NCBI RefSeq assembly: GCF_900142105.1
Contig: NZ_FQZS01000018.1
Location: 16,312 to 80,311 of the forward strand
Direction of reading: 5' to 3'
From: Lutispora thermophila DSM 19022
GTDB lineage: Bacteria; Bacillota; Clostridia; Lutisporales; Lutisporaceae
Length of the DNA: 64,000 nucleotides
Made by a program: the position numbers and the translations under genes. Numbering within the stretch: position 1 is the first letter of the stretch; each line of letters starts with the position of its first letter. Positions 7,972 through 15,905 of this stretch are shown here, piece after piece. The notes under the pieces were generated by a model. That model worked only from the letters and a program-made list of their open reading frames with translations, searched no databases and was not told the DNA's origin.

Positions 7972-9051
7972 ATGAGGAAGATATGCAGCAAAAATAGCTT
8001 GGTTTTTATGTTTATAATTATTGCTATTACAATAATTACAAACATTACATATGCTGATTCAGCATTACAGGCAAATTATCAAGTGTCTCTTAATAAAGAG
8101 GATATTCCAAGTGAATGGGCTAAAGAGGAGATTTATAAAGCTAAGCAGTTATATCTTATACCAGAAAAAATTCAGGGAGAATATGGAAAGAATATAACAA
8201 GAGAAGAATTCAGTGAAGCTGTTATAAAGTTATATGAGGCTTTGAAAGCCGAAAAGTATACTTTAGAAACTGAAAGTCCCTTCATAGATACCCAAAATCC
8301 AGAAGTAATAAAGGCAAATAGATTAGGCATAGTGAAGGGAGTAGGAGAAGGAAAGTTTGCACCTGATGAAGCCATAACCAGGCAGGACATCAGTGTCATG
8401 ATGTATCGTACTTTGAAAGCAGCGAAACCGGGGTATGATTATTCCATTATAAGCAATCATGTATTTGGAGATCAGAATATTATTTCTCCTTGGGCAAGGG
8501 AAGCAGTTGCTTATCTTTATGGAATCGAAGTAATAAACGGAGTAGGCGGAAACATGTTTAATCCTTTGGATAATACATCAAGGGAAGAAGCAATAGTTCT
8601 TATAAAAAGGATGTATGATAAAGCCATTGCATCCGGCAATTCTATAATAGTATCCAGAGAAGGAACCAGCAGACGGGAATTGGCTATGAAGATGAAACTT
8701 GAAGAGCTTATAGCTCAGGAAATGGGAAAGCCCTATCAGTGGGGTGGTACAGGGCCTAAAGGTTATGATTGCTCTGGTCTAGTTTATTCCATATATGGCA
8801 AGCTTGGCATAGCCCTGCCAAGAACAGCAAGTGCCCAATCCAAGGTAGGCACATATGTACCGAAGGAGAGCTTGGCATATGGAGATCTGGTATTCTTCGC
8901 CAGAGACGGCAAGAATGTACATCATGTAGGCATATATGTGGGCAACGGTGAATTTGTGCATTCACCACAAACAGGAGATGTGGTAAAGAAGACCACTCTT
9001 TTGTCTGGATATTATCAGAAATGCTATTACACTGCCAAGAGGGTTTTCTGA
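7972..9051 (+). CDS. Secreted SLH-domain NlpC/P60 endopeptidase
   Basis: A wall-associated hydrolase of about 359 residues. From ATG 7972 it begins MRKICSK with a hydrophobic signal segment ending at TYA-DS. SLH-like repeats follow: IPSEWAKEEIYKAKQL, the block ending GIVKGVGEGKFAPDEAITRQ, and ISPWAREAVAYLYGIEVING. These bind secondary wall polymers. The C-terminal 120 residues are NlpC/P60 with catalytic Cys in KGYDCSGLVYSIYG (near residue 267), His in VHHVGIYVG (near 317) and YGDLVFF between them. AGGAAAGG lies 12 bases before 7972 and directly abuts ATG 7960, so the start is uncertain by a few codons. Likely substrates are D-Glu/dibasic amino acid peptide bonds in peptidoglycan. Confidence 0.88.
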   Translation: MRKICSKNSLVFMFIIIAITIITNITYADSALQANYQVSLNKEDIPSEWAKEEIYKAKQLYLIPEKIQGEYGKNITREEFSEAVIKLYEALKAEKYTLETESPFIDTQNPEVIKANRLGIVKGVGEGKFAPDEAITRQDISVMMYRTLKAAKPGYDYSIISNHVFGDQNIISPWAREAVAYLYGIEVINGVGGNMFNPLDNTSREEAIVLIKRMYDKAIASGNSIIVSREGTSRRELAMKMKLEELIAQEMGKPYQWGGTGPKGYDCSGLVYSIYGKLGIALPRTASAQSKVGTYVPKESLAYGDLVFFARDGKNVHHVGIYVGNGEFVHSPQTGDVVKKTTLLSGYYQKCYYTAKRVF

Positions 9052-9144
9052 TGTAAGCTCCAAATGGCAATACAGATAAGAGAATAATGAAGTTTTCATA
9101 TGAAGAAACTATGGTTTAGAACACATTAGGAAAGGGTGATGTTC

Positions 9145-10365
9145 ATGGTTCTAAATCATAGTATTTCTGTTTTTAATGAGATAGGAAAGTTGAAATCCGT
9201 TCTTCTTCATCGCCCCGGTGAGGAAATAGAAAATATTGTACCTGATTATCTAGGAAGGCTTTTGTTTGATGAAATAGCATATTTGGAGCAGGCCCGCAGA
9301 GAACATGATCAGTTTGCGGATATACTGAAAAAAGAAGGTGTGGAGGTCCTATATCTTACGGATTTGATGGTTGAGGTTTTGAAAGACCAAAAGATAAGGG
9401 ACGAATTTCTAAAAGACTTTATCAGAGAAGGGAAAGCCGGCACGGAAGGGCTTAAGGAGGCTTTGCTTGAGTTCTTTGATCAATATTCACCGGAGGATTT
9501 GATAATAAAATGTATAGCAGGAGTAAGGAAAGAAGAACTGAAGGATATAAGGCCAAAATCCCTAGGAGATATGGTAAAGAATCCTTATCCTTTCTATCTG
9601 GACCCAATACCTAATCTGTATTTCCAAAGGGACCCCTTTGCATCCATAGGGCATGGAATCTCTTTAAATGTTATGGCCAATGAGACTCGAAACAGGGAGA
9701 CCCTGTTTGCAAAGTACATATTTAAATATCATCCCAGGTTTAAAGATGTGCCTAAATGGTATGACAGGGATAACACCTATTCCATTGAAGGCGGAGATAT
9801 TCTGGTGTTATCGAAAGATGTTGTAGCTATAGGCATAAGTGACAGAACAAGCCCCATGGCTATTGAAACATTATCCAGTAATATTCTCAATTCGGAACAG
9901 GGTTTTAAAACAGTATTGGCATTTGATATTCCTAAAGCCAGGGCTTTTATGCATCTGGATACTGTTTTTACCATGGTTGATTATGATCAGTTTACTATTT
10001 ACCCTGGTATAGAAAATCCCTTAGATGTTTACAGCATTACTCTAGGTAAAAATAAAGAGCTTAACATAAAACATGAACAGGAAAGGTTATCAGCCATTCT
10101 TAAAAAGTATTTAAAATTATCGGCAGTTAATCTGATAAGATGCGGTGACGGGGATGCCATTGCAGCCGGTAGGGAACAGTGGAATGACGGCAGCAATACG
10201 TTAGCCATATCACCTGGAAAGGTTGTTTGCTATAACCGAAACCACGTGACCAATAAAGCACTAGCAAGAAATAATGTAGAGGTTTTGGAGTTTGAATCCT
10301 ATGAACTTTCCAGAGGCAGGGGAGGTCCCAGATGTATGAGCATGCCCCTTATCAGAGAATTCTGA
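9145..10365 (+). CDS. arcA: Arginine deiminase
   Basis: Hydrolyses L-arginine to citrulline and ammonia, the first step of the fermentative ADI pathway. The guanidino-modifying fold is clear: LKSVLLHRPGEEIENI at the N-terminus, NLYFQRDPFASIGHG, SIEGGDILVL, AFMHLDTVFTMVD with the catalytic His, and the nucleophilic Cys in GRGGPRCMSMPL at the C-terminus. Length (406 residues) is normal. ATG 9145 is 8 bases from AGGAAAGGG; upstream ATG 9139 is too close. No arcB, arcC or arcD follows, so the rest of the pathway must lie elsewhere. The gene is followed by a perfect 16-bp hairpin. Confidence 0.96.
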   Translation: MVLNHSISVFNEIGKLKSVLLHRPGEEIENIVPDYLGRLLFDEIAYLEQARREHDQFADILKKEGVEVLYLTDLMVEVLKDQKIRDEFLKDFIREGKAGTEGLKEALLEFFDQYSPEDLIIKCIAGVRKEELKDIRPKSLGDMVKNPYPFYLDPIPNLYFQRDPFASIGHGISLNVMANETRNRETLFAKYIFKYHPRFKDVPKWYDRDNTYSIEGGDILVLSKDVVAIGISDRTSPMAIETLSSNILNSEQGFKTVLAFDIPKARAFMHLDTVFTMVDYDQFTIYPGIENPLDVYSITLGKNKELNIKHEQERLSAILKKYLKLSAVNLIRCGDGDAIAAGREQWNDGSNTLAISPGKVVCYNRNHVTNKALARNNVEVLEFESYELSRGRGGPRCMSMPLIREF

Positions 10366-10452
10366 TTGTCCCAGTTTGGAAGTTAGCAACCTGAGCGCCA
10401 AAAAGCAATATGTTGTGTTTCAAATTATAAAAAATAAAATAATCAAGAAAGA

Positions 10453-10489
10453 TACATAAATAATGGGCGAATTGCCCATTATTTATGTA
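10453..10489. terminator. Perfect 16-bp inverted repeat after arcA
   Basis: TACATAAATAATGGGC and GCCCATTATTTATGTA flank a GAATT loop. There is no long T-run, so termination strength is uncertain. Confidence 0.55.
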
Positions 10490-10593
10490 CTATAGTGCAA
10501 AAGATTTGTATTAAAAGTAAATATATGAATATAGTTTGGTTTATAATGAATAAAATTTGGATGGAAATAGCAAACAGAATTAACAAAAATACA

Positions 10594-10622
10594 TTGAAAA
10601 TCCTTTAAAAAGATAATATACT
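10594..10622 (+). promoter_or_regulatory. Sigma-A promoter of the FMN-binding-like wall protein gene
   Basis: TTGAAA (10594-10599), a 17-bp spacer and TATACT (10617-10622). It implies a transcript with a leader of about 250 bases before the TTG at 10880. Confidence 0.5.
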
Positions 10623-10629
10623 ATAATCT

Positions 10630-10879
10630 AAAGGCATGACTATATTTCAACTAGTTAGATAAATCACAAACATAGGTGATTCTTGTCAGCAGAATAATGT
10701 ATAAATTAAGCATAAAAAGTAATATGCAATCATATAAGCATAAATTTGGTATTAAATATATATACATAAGCATATACATATTATCAGGTTGTAGGGAAGT
10801 TAATTAAAAGATTGAAAGGGAGCATCTCCCGTATGAAAGGAGAGGTTTCCTTCAAAATAAACCACAAGGAGGGTATTCT
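10630..10879 (+). other. Long AT-rich 5' leader of the wall protein gene
   Basis: About 250 bases without a gene. It includes a short GGGAG-cat-CTCCC hairpin (10818-10830), a GGAGAGG stretch, and the real ribosome binding site AAGGAGGG at 10866-10873. I do not recognise a known riboswitch core. Confidence 0.35.
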
Positions 10880-12715
10880 TTGAAAACCAGAGTAAAAAAA
10901 TTATCCTATGTATTAGTGGCTGTATTATTGCTTTCTGTAGCATTAGGCGGCCCAACGCTTGGCCCCTTTGGTGTAGATGTTGTGTCTGCAGCTACAGGAC
11001 AAGCAACTCCTTCACCAACTACAAGTACAGCTAAAGCATCAACCGGATCAAAGACTCCTGTTTCCTTCGAAACAGCATCGGAGATTGCCAGATTGATTGC
11101 TTTCGGTTCATATGGTGGAGATGTCAAGTTATTGCAAGAAGTTCTTAACAACCATGGATATCAATTGAAGGTTGATGGGATCTTTGGTAAGAAGACTGAA
11201 GCTGCAGTCAAGGACTTCCAAGGCAAAAATGGTCTCAAGGCTGACGGCATAGTTGGTCCAAAGACTATTGCAAAGCTGAATATAGGAAATGTTGCAAAGG
11301 TTACAGAACCGTCCCCTTCAACAACACCAATACCAACTCCAGCCCCTGCTGATGGCAAGGTATCTGTAAAACTTGGTAAAGTTGAATATGCAGCTCATGG
11401 CACAAAGTGCTTCACAGTTGCTGCAGTAGCAATGGTAGATGATAAGATAGTAGATGCAATACTTGATGATTACCAAGTAGGAGCTGCCGACAGCTTTGTA
11501 GGAGTTCCAAATTCAGATTCAGATTTTGGCAAAAACTTTGCAGAAGGGCAAGTGTTACTGTCCAAGAGGGCCAATGCAGCAACCTATAGTGCTAACATGG
11601 CACAAAAGGCAGGTTCTACAGTCCCTGTTGACAAATCCTTAGATGCAATACAGGCTTATGTAACAGGCAAAACTGTAGCAGAGCTGGAAAAAATTCTTGC
11701 AGGCACACCAGCAGATAAGATGGTTGATGCAGTAAGCGGAGCTACTTTAGTAGACACATACGGATATGTTTCTGCAATAGTGGAAGCTGCTAAAGCAGCT
11801 AAGGAAACAACAAGAGTTGATGCAGAGACAGCAAAGTCAATAGAACTAGGCAAAGTTGAATATGCAGCTCATGGAACCAAATGTTTCACAATAGCCATTA
11901 CTGCTGTATCAGGAGATAAAATAGTTGGCGCAATACTTGATGATTACCAAGTAGGAGCTGCCGACAGCTTTGTAGGAGTTCCAAATTCAGATTCAGATTT
12001 TGGCAAAAACTTTGCAGAAGGGCAAGTGTTACTGTCCAAGAGGGCCAATGCAGCAACCTATAGTGCTAACATGGCACAAAAGGCAGGTTCCACAGTTCCT
12101 GTTGACAAATCCTTAGATGCAATACAGGCTTATGTAACAGGCAAAACTGTAGCAGAGCTGGAAAAGATTCTTGCAGGCACACCAGCAGATAAGATGGTTG
12201 ATGCAGTAAGCGGAGCTACTTTAGTAGACACATACGGATATGTTTCTGCAATAGTGGAAGCTGCTAAAGCTGTTGCTCCAGTGAAAGCAGATGCAGTGAC
12301 CAGCGCATCAGTTGTAACTGATGAAGTATCATTGCTAAAGGCTATGAGTAAAGACGGTACATGGATTGTAATTCTAGTAAATGATTTTACTACAGATAAA
12401 GAGCTTGTAATGGATGGAGAATTCATAAACAAGGAAAAAGTGGATCGTAAATTAGCTCTTTATTCACAGGACGAAAACAAAAATGTTCTTGACAGATATA
12501 CTTTGGCAGCACCAAAACTAACTGTTAAAAGCCCTTCGACAAGAATACAAAATGGTACATTTAAGGGTGATCTTTATGTTGCGGCACCAAATGTCCAATT
12601 AAGAGGTGCAAAGATAGAAGGCAATGTATACTTTGTCAACGAAGAAGTAAAAGCCACATTTACTATGGATGAAGCAAGCTCTGTTTCAGGAGTTATGGAA
12701 ATAAAATCAGAATAA
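10880..12715 (+). CDS. Secreted peptidoglycan-binding protein with two FMN-binding-like domains
   Basis: A 611-residue exported protein. It has a signal peptide (residues 1-37, ending VVSA), a Thr/Ser/Pro linker, and a PG_binding_1 domain (about 73-135, DVKLLQEVLNNHGYQLKVDG). Two tandem 158-residue repeats start near 165 and 323. Each begins LGKVEYAAHGTKCF and ends MVDAVSGATLVDTYGY. The DxxSGAT motif (D283-T289 and D441-T447) fits the ApbE flavinylation consensus Dxx(S/T)GAT, suggesting covalent FMN on both Thr. A C-terminal region (about 477-611) has beta-helix-like RIQNGTFKGDLYVAAPNVQL. TTG start with AAGGAGGG at 6-nt spacing. An extracellular electron-transfer or redox role is inference; no ApbE gene is in the window. 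Confidence 0.75.
   Translation: MKTRVKKLSYVLVAVLLLSVALGGPTLGPFGVDVVSAATGQATPSPTTSTAKASTGSKTPVSFETASEIARLIAFGSYGGDVKLLQEVLNNHGYQLKVDGIFGKKTEAAVKDFQGKNGLKADGIVGPKTIAKLNIGNVAKVTEPSPSTTPIPTPAPADGKVSVKLGKVEYAAHGTKCFTVAAVAMVDDKIVDAILDDYQVGAADSFVGVPNSDSDFGKNFAEGQVLLSKRANAATYSANMAQKAGSTVPVDKSLDAIQAYVTGKTVAELEKILAGTPADKMVDAVSGATLVDTYGYVSAIVEAAKAAKETTRVDAETAKSIELGKVEYAAHGTKCFTIAITAVSGDKIVGAILDDYQVGAADSFVGVPNSDSDFGKNFAEGQVLLSKRANAATYSANMAQKAGSTVPVDKSLDAIQAYVTGKTVAELEKILAGTPADKMVDAVSGATLVDTYGYVSAIVEAAKAVAPVKADAVTSASVVTDEVSLLKAMSKDGTWIVILVNDFTTDKELVMDGEFINKEKVDRKLALYSQDENKNVLDRYTLAAPKLTVKSPSTRIQNGTFKGDLYVAAPNVQLRGAKIEGNVYFVNEEVKATFTMDEASSVSGVMEIKSE
11371..12318 (+). repeat. Tandem 474-bp intragenic duplication
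   Basis: The unit at 11371-11844 is repeated at 11845-12318 (offset 474 bp, 158 codons). Bases 11458-11796 and 11932-12270 differ at only three synonymous positions, while the first 85 bases of each unit differ at many. This looks like recent homogenisation of the distal part. Confidence 0.9.
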
Positions 12716-12727
12716 ATTTTACAAAAA

Positions 12728-12766
12728 TACCACTTGCAGTAACATATGCTGTAAGTGGTATTTTTT
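12728..12766 (+). terminator. Rho-independent terminator of the wall protein gene
   Basis: TACCACTTGCAG and CTGTAAGTGGTA arms are followed by six T. Confidence 0.85.
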
Positions 12767-12859
12767 CATTTCCATATATTTATTTCATAAAATATACTTC
12801 TTTAATTATCTTCAATAATTCAAATAATAAAACTGAATAAATTATTGAGGAGGAATATT

Positions 12860-13255
12860 ATGAGCAATGATGATAGGAGAAGACAAAGAGAAGACAGTTT
12901 GGAAGATCTCAAAAAGACCAATGAAAGGCGAATTGAAGAGCTGTTAAATATTAACAATAAATATGTAAGAACTCAAAGACACTTAGAGGAACATAAAGAT
13001 ATTGCAAGCCTGGATCAGCTTCAACACGCATTTGAGGTCCAAAAAGACCGAGAAGAAAGAATGGAAAATCTTAAAGATTTGATAGTCAATGGCGCACAGG
13101 ATAGGGAAGATAATATAGAAGCTTTGGAAAAGAGAATAGCGTATACTAATGGTTATCTGGATCATAACAAAGATCACATGGACGATATTACCCTTGAAAA
13201 CGCTGTTCAAAAGCAGGAAAACAGGAAAGAGCAATTGGAGAATCTTTTGGAATAG
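12860..13255 (+). CDS. Small charged coiled-coil repeat protein
   Basis: A 131-residue, highly charged, helical protein with no signal peptide, membrane segment or cysteine. It contains two diverged repeats of about 50 residues, one with RHLEEHKDIASLDQLQHAF and the other with GYLDHNKDHMDDITLENAV, each followed by a K/R/E-rich helix ending in ENL. GAGGAGG lies 6 bases before ATG 12860. I do not recognise the family. A structural, possibly spore-related, role would fit its composition but is not shown. It is monocistronic, followed by a hairpin at 13261. Confidence 0.7.
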   Translation: MSNDDRRRQREDSLEDLKKTNERRIEELLNINNKYVRTQRHLEEHKDIASLDQLQHAFEVQKDREERMENLKDLIVNGAQDREDNIEALEKRIAYTNGYLDHNKDHMDDITLENAVQKQENRKEQLENLLE

Positions 13256-13260
13256 TCATA

Positions 13261-13285
13261 AGGGCAAAGCAAAGAACTTTGCCCT
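13261..13285 (+). terminator. Hairpin after the coiled-coil gene
   Basis: AGGGCAAAG and CTTTGCCCT form a perfect 9-bp stem 5 bases after the stop codon; the following T content is modest. Confidence 0.6.
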
Positions 13286-13303
13286 ACTCGATTTTATAAA
13301 CCA

Positions 13304-13406
13304 TAGAAAGTATAATTCCACCTTAATATAAACTTTCCGTAATGGGTTTCAAGAAAGGCTGCCTTGATTGTTATAAACGCTTCCAAAGGAATCTTTTCCT
13401 ATTTTT
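13304..13406. repeat. Intergenic repeat, copy B
   Basis: Homologous to copy A at 1480-1580 over its full length, in the same orientation, with the same block order: GAAAGTATAA, ACTTTCCG, GTTTCAAGAAAGGCT, TTGATTG, CGCTTCCAAAG and CCTATTT. It overlaps the last codons of the minus-strand glutaredoxin gene, whose stop is at 13401-13399. Confidence 0.6.
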
Positions 13407-13671
13407 CAGAACTCAAGGTTGCTTCTTTGAGTATGTTTTCAACTATTTCCCTAGAGGCAGCTCCTTCGTGGACTTTTTTACCGTTGACATAGTATGTAGG
13501 CACAAGGTAATAGTCGTATTTATCAGCAATATCAGGGTTTTCCTTCTCATCTATAATTGTAAAAGCAACTTCTTCATAAGCAGGATTTTCTTTTTTCAAC
13601 TCCTCCATCCAGGATAGAGCCTGTTTGCAGTAAGGGCATGATTTAAGGATAAATAATAAGTTTTTTTCCAT
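13399..13671 (-). CDS. Glutaredoxin-like thiol-disulfide protein
   Basis: A 90-residue thioredoxin-fold protein with the active site CPYC at residues 12-15 right after the first strand (LLFILKSCPYC), the cis-Pro motif YLVPTYYVNG near residues 55-65, and a conserved helix AASREIVENIL. It would reduce disulfides or mixed disulfides in the cytoplasm. AAAGGTG precedes the ATG on the minus strand. The final residues lie inside an intergenic repeat, so the C-terminus may have been altered by it. Confidence 0.85.
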   Translation of the reverse strand: MEKNLLFILKSCPYCKQALSWMEELKKENPAYEEVAFTIIDEKENPDIADKYDYYLVPTYYVNGKKVHEGAASREIVENILKEATLSSEK

Positions 13672-13927
13672 ATTATCACCTTTCTTTGTAATTCTTTTTA
13701 TCTATAGTGCATATAATGGTTATTCAATAATTATTCTATAAAAAAATATAAAAGTTATCCAACTAATTATAATTGATTCTTATGCAAATAATGTTTTTCA
13801 GGGTTTATTCAGAGGCATGGGGTGGTTAATAATGTTGTCATTTGAATTAACCTGCTATAAAAGTATTTTAGGAAGGAAATTATTGCAGGAGAAAGCTAAT
13901 TATAAAGTGATATTTGAATGAAATATC
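13672..13927. other. AT-rich intergenic stretch
   Basis: Holds the upstream region of the minus-strand glutaredoxin gene. I see no coding frame or RNA motif before the promoter at 13928. Confidence 0.4.
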
Positions 13928-13955
13928 TTGACAGATTTAATATTTGTAATATAAT
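13928..13955 (+). promoter_or_regulatory. Strong sigma-A promoter of the riboswitch-ABC operon
   Basis: TTGACA (13928-13933), 16-bp spacer, TATAAT (13950-13955). It places transcription start near 13962, just before the riboswitch. Confidence 0.85.
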
Positions 13956-13965
13956 AAAATTTTAT

Positions 13966-14099
13966 AGAGAGTGTATCTAGGGTTCCGGTTTCATGCGTCA
14001 GGTCCGAGCGATACAGGATAAGATCTACACTTTTGGGACAAAAGCCCGAAGGACGAGTCTCTATTGTTGGAGGATTCGTTGCGGGCTTTTATTTTTTTT
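13966..14099 (+). ncRNA. ykkC-family riboswitch, probably guanidine-I, with terminator
   Basis: The conserved core blocks appear in order: GTGTATCTAGGGTTCCGG, CAGGTCCGAGCG, ACAC (pairing with 5' GTGT), and GGGACAAAAGCCCG. These are the ykkC hallmarks. The AAAAGCCCG segment (14040-14048) also pairs with CGGGCTTTT (14082-14090) followed by a T-run, an intrinsic terminator that competes with the aptamer, so ligand binding should turn expression on. The sequence and the transporter context favour the guanidine class over the ppGpp, PRPP or nucleotide subclasses, but that call is inference. Confidence 0.85.
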
Positions 14100-14119
14100 A
14101 TAGGAGAGGTGGGGGTACT

Positions 14120-15121
14120 ATGAGCATAATAAAGGTTGGAAATCTATGCAAAACATTCAAAGTAAAAACCAAAGATGAAGGATTAAAAGGTAGTTTAAGA
14201 TCTATTTTCTCTCCTTCCTTCAGAGATATTCAGGCAGTAAACAATATTTCCTTTGAGGTAGAAAAGGGTGAGATATTAGCCTTCATAGGTCCTAACGGTG
14301 CAGGAAAATCCACAACAATAAAGATGATGACAGGGATACTGCAGCCTTCTTCAGGAACTATACAGGTTTTAGGGTTGGATCCGACGAAACAGAGAAAAGA
14401 GTTGTCCTATAAAATTGGTACAGTCTTCGGGCAGAAGTCTCAGCTTTGGTTTCATCTGCCGCCTTTGGACAGTTTCAACCTATTAGGAAGTATATATGAG
14501 ATAGATAAAGTAAAACTGAAAAAGAGAATAGATTTTTTGAAAGAAGTATTTGAAATTGAGGAGTTAATGGATGTTCCGGTAAGGAAGTTATCTTTAGGGC
14601 AGAGAATACGTTGCGAGATAGCTGCATCTATTTTGCATGAGCCTGAAATAATCTTTCTGGATGAGCCTACCATAGGCCTTGATGTGGTGGTTAAGCAAAA
14701 CATAAGAGAGCTCATATTGAGGCTTAACAGGGAAGAAAAGACAACTATATTCCTCACTTCCCATGATGCCGGCGATATAGAACAGTTGTGCAAAAGAGCA
14801 ATAATAATAAACCATGGAGAAGTTGTGCTCAATGAAAGTATAAAGAAGCTTAAACATGATTACCTCAATAAAAAGGTAATAAGCATTAAATATAATGAGC
14901 CGGTAAATGTAGAAAAAGGGGATTTAAATATTCTAAAGCACAAAGCTGATTCGCTGAAGGTTCAGGTAGATACTTCAAAGCAGGATATTGAAGAAGTTCT
15001 AGAAAAGTTAATAAAACTAGGCAAGGTGGATGACATAGTAATATCGGATCCTCCCTTGGAAGAGATAATATCTTTCATATATAGGCAGAGCAAGGAAGGT
15101 GGTATAGATGAAATGGTATAA
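14120..15121 (+). CDS. ABC-2 type exporter, ATP-binding subunit
   Basis: Cytoplasmic ATPase of about 333 residues. Walker A is GPNGAGKSTTIKMM, the Q-loop region is GTVFGQKSQLWFHLPPLDSF, the signature is LSLGQRIRCEIAASIL and Walker B is IIFLDEPTIGLD. This belongs to the group with two dissimilar 265-residue permeases (COG4586/4587/3694 type). ATG 14120 follows GAGAGGTGGGGG. The next gene overlaps the 3' end by 14 bases. Expression should be controlled by the ykkC riboswitch just upstream, so guanidine or a related cation is a candidate substrate. That substrate is inferred only from the riboswitch. Confidence 0.9.
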   Translation: MSIIKVGNLCKTFKVKTKDEGLKGSLRSIFSPSFRDIQAVNNISFEVEKGEILAFIGPNGAGKSTTIKMMTGILQPSSGTIQVLGLDPTKQRKELSYKIGTVFGQKSQLWFHLPPLDSFNLLGSIYEIDKVKLKKRIDFLKEVFEIEELMDVPVRKLSLGQRIRCEIAASILHEPEIIFLDEPTIGLDVVVKQNIRELILRLNREEKTTIFLTSHDAGDIEQLCKRAIIINHGEVVLNESIKKLKHDYLNKKVISIKYNEPVNVEKGDLNILKHKADSLKVQVDTSKQDIEEVLEKLIKLGKVDDIVISDPPLEEIISFIYRQSKEGGIDEMV

Positions 15122-15905
15122 GTATTGGCAAGTATCCAAGATAACAATGGTCAATAGTCTGGTATACTTTTGGAATTTCCTTAGTAGAAATGTGTTTTTC
15201 GCATTTATTATGTTTGTCTACATGATGCTCTGGAGAACAATATATGCTCAGAAGGGAACAGCCACAATAGGAGGGCTTACTTTTAAGGCAATGATATGGT
15301 ATCTGGTTGTTACAGAGCTTGTGACTCTATCAAGAACAGACCTGCATAATCAAGTAAATAATGATGTGAAAAGCGGGAATGTTGCTTATTTGCTGAACAA
15401 GCCATATAACTACGTCATTTACTGTTTTTCATATTTTGTGGGAGAGATAGGGATAACCCTTCTATCCAATAGCATTATAGGTCTGGCAATAGGGTTTATA
15501 TTTGCAGGAGCTTTGGAAGGTTTCAACATAATGCATCTTCCCTTTATTATATTATCCTTGCTTGCAGGTTGTACTATAAACTTCTTCATATACCTGTGTC
15601 TTGCATTAACATCCTTTTGGGTGGAAGAAAATAGTGCCTTTTTCTGGATTTATTCCAAATTGATATTCACCATAGGAGGCATGCTCATGCCTATAGAGCT
15701 TTTTCCTAAATGGCTTCAAAGTTTATCTCAGTACATGCCCTTTGCTTATGTGACTTATGTTCCTGCAAGGCTGGCTGTGGATTTTTCATTTATGACTTTT
15801 TGGAGTCAGTTTTCTATACAATTATTATATCTTGGAGCATTTTTCGTGTTAGCCATGTTCCTATATAGGAAGGGGGTCAGAAATCTCAATGTTAACGGAG
15901 GTTAG
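15108..15905 (+). CDS. ABC-2 type exporter, permease subunit 1
   Basis: A 265-residue polytopic membrane protein with about six hydrophobic segments. Conserved points include the NDVKSGNVAYLLNKPYNY loop and a C-terminal segment with GGMLMPIELFPKWLQ before the last helices. It is the COG4587-like partner of the upstream ATPase, overlapping it by 14 bases and overlapping the second permease by 17 bases. This coupling indicates a stoichiometric complex: one ATPase and two different permeases. Confidence 0.88.
   Translation: MKWYKYWQVSKITMVNSLVYFWNFLSRNVFFAFIMFVYMMLWRTIYAQKGTATIGGLTFKAMIWYLVVTELVTLSRTDLHNQVNNDVKSGNVAYLLNKPYNYVIYCFSYFVGEIGITLLSNSIIGLAIGFIFAGALEGFNIMHLPFIILSLLAGCTINFFIYLCLALTSFWVEENSAFFWIYSKLIFTIGGMLMPIELFPKWLQSLSQYMPFAYVTYVPARLAVDFSFMTFWSQFSIQLLYLGAFFVLAMFLYRKGVRNLNVNGG

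Noticed and set aside
10640..10879. c-di-GMP or other known riboswitch in the wall protein leader
   Set aside because: None of the conserved core sequences could be found.
11656..12432. Two minus-strand open frames that are near copies of each other
   Set aside because: They are antisense shadows of the duplicated domain in the wall protein gene; they have no ribosome binding site.
14033..14119. Longer N-terminus for the ABC ATPase
   Set aside because: It would translate the riboswitch terminator; the ATG at 14120 has its own ribosome binding site and fits the family length.
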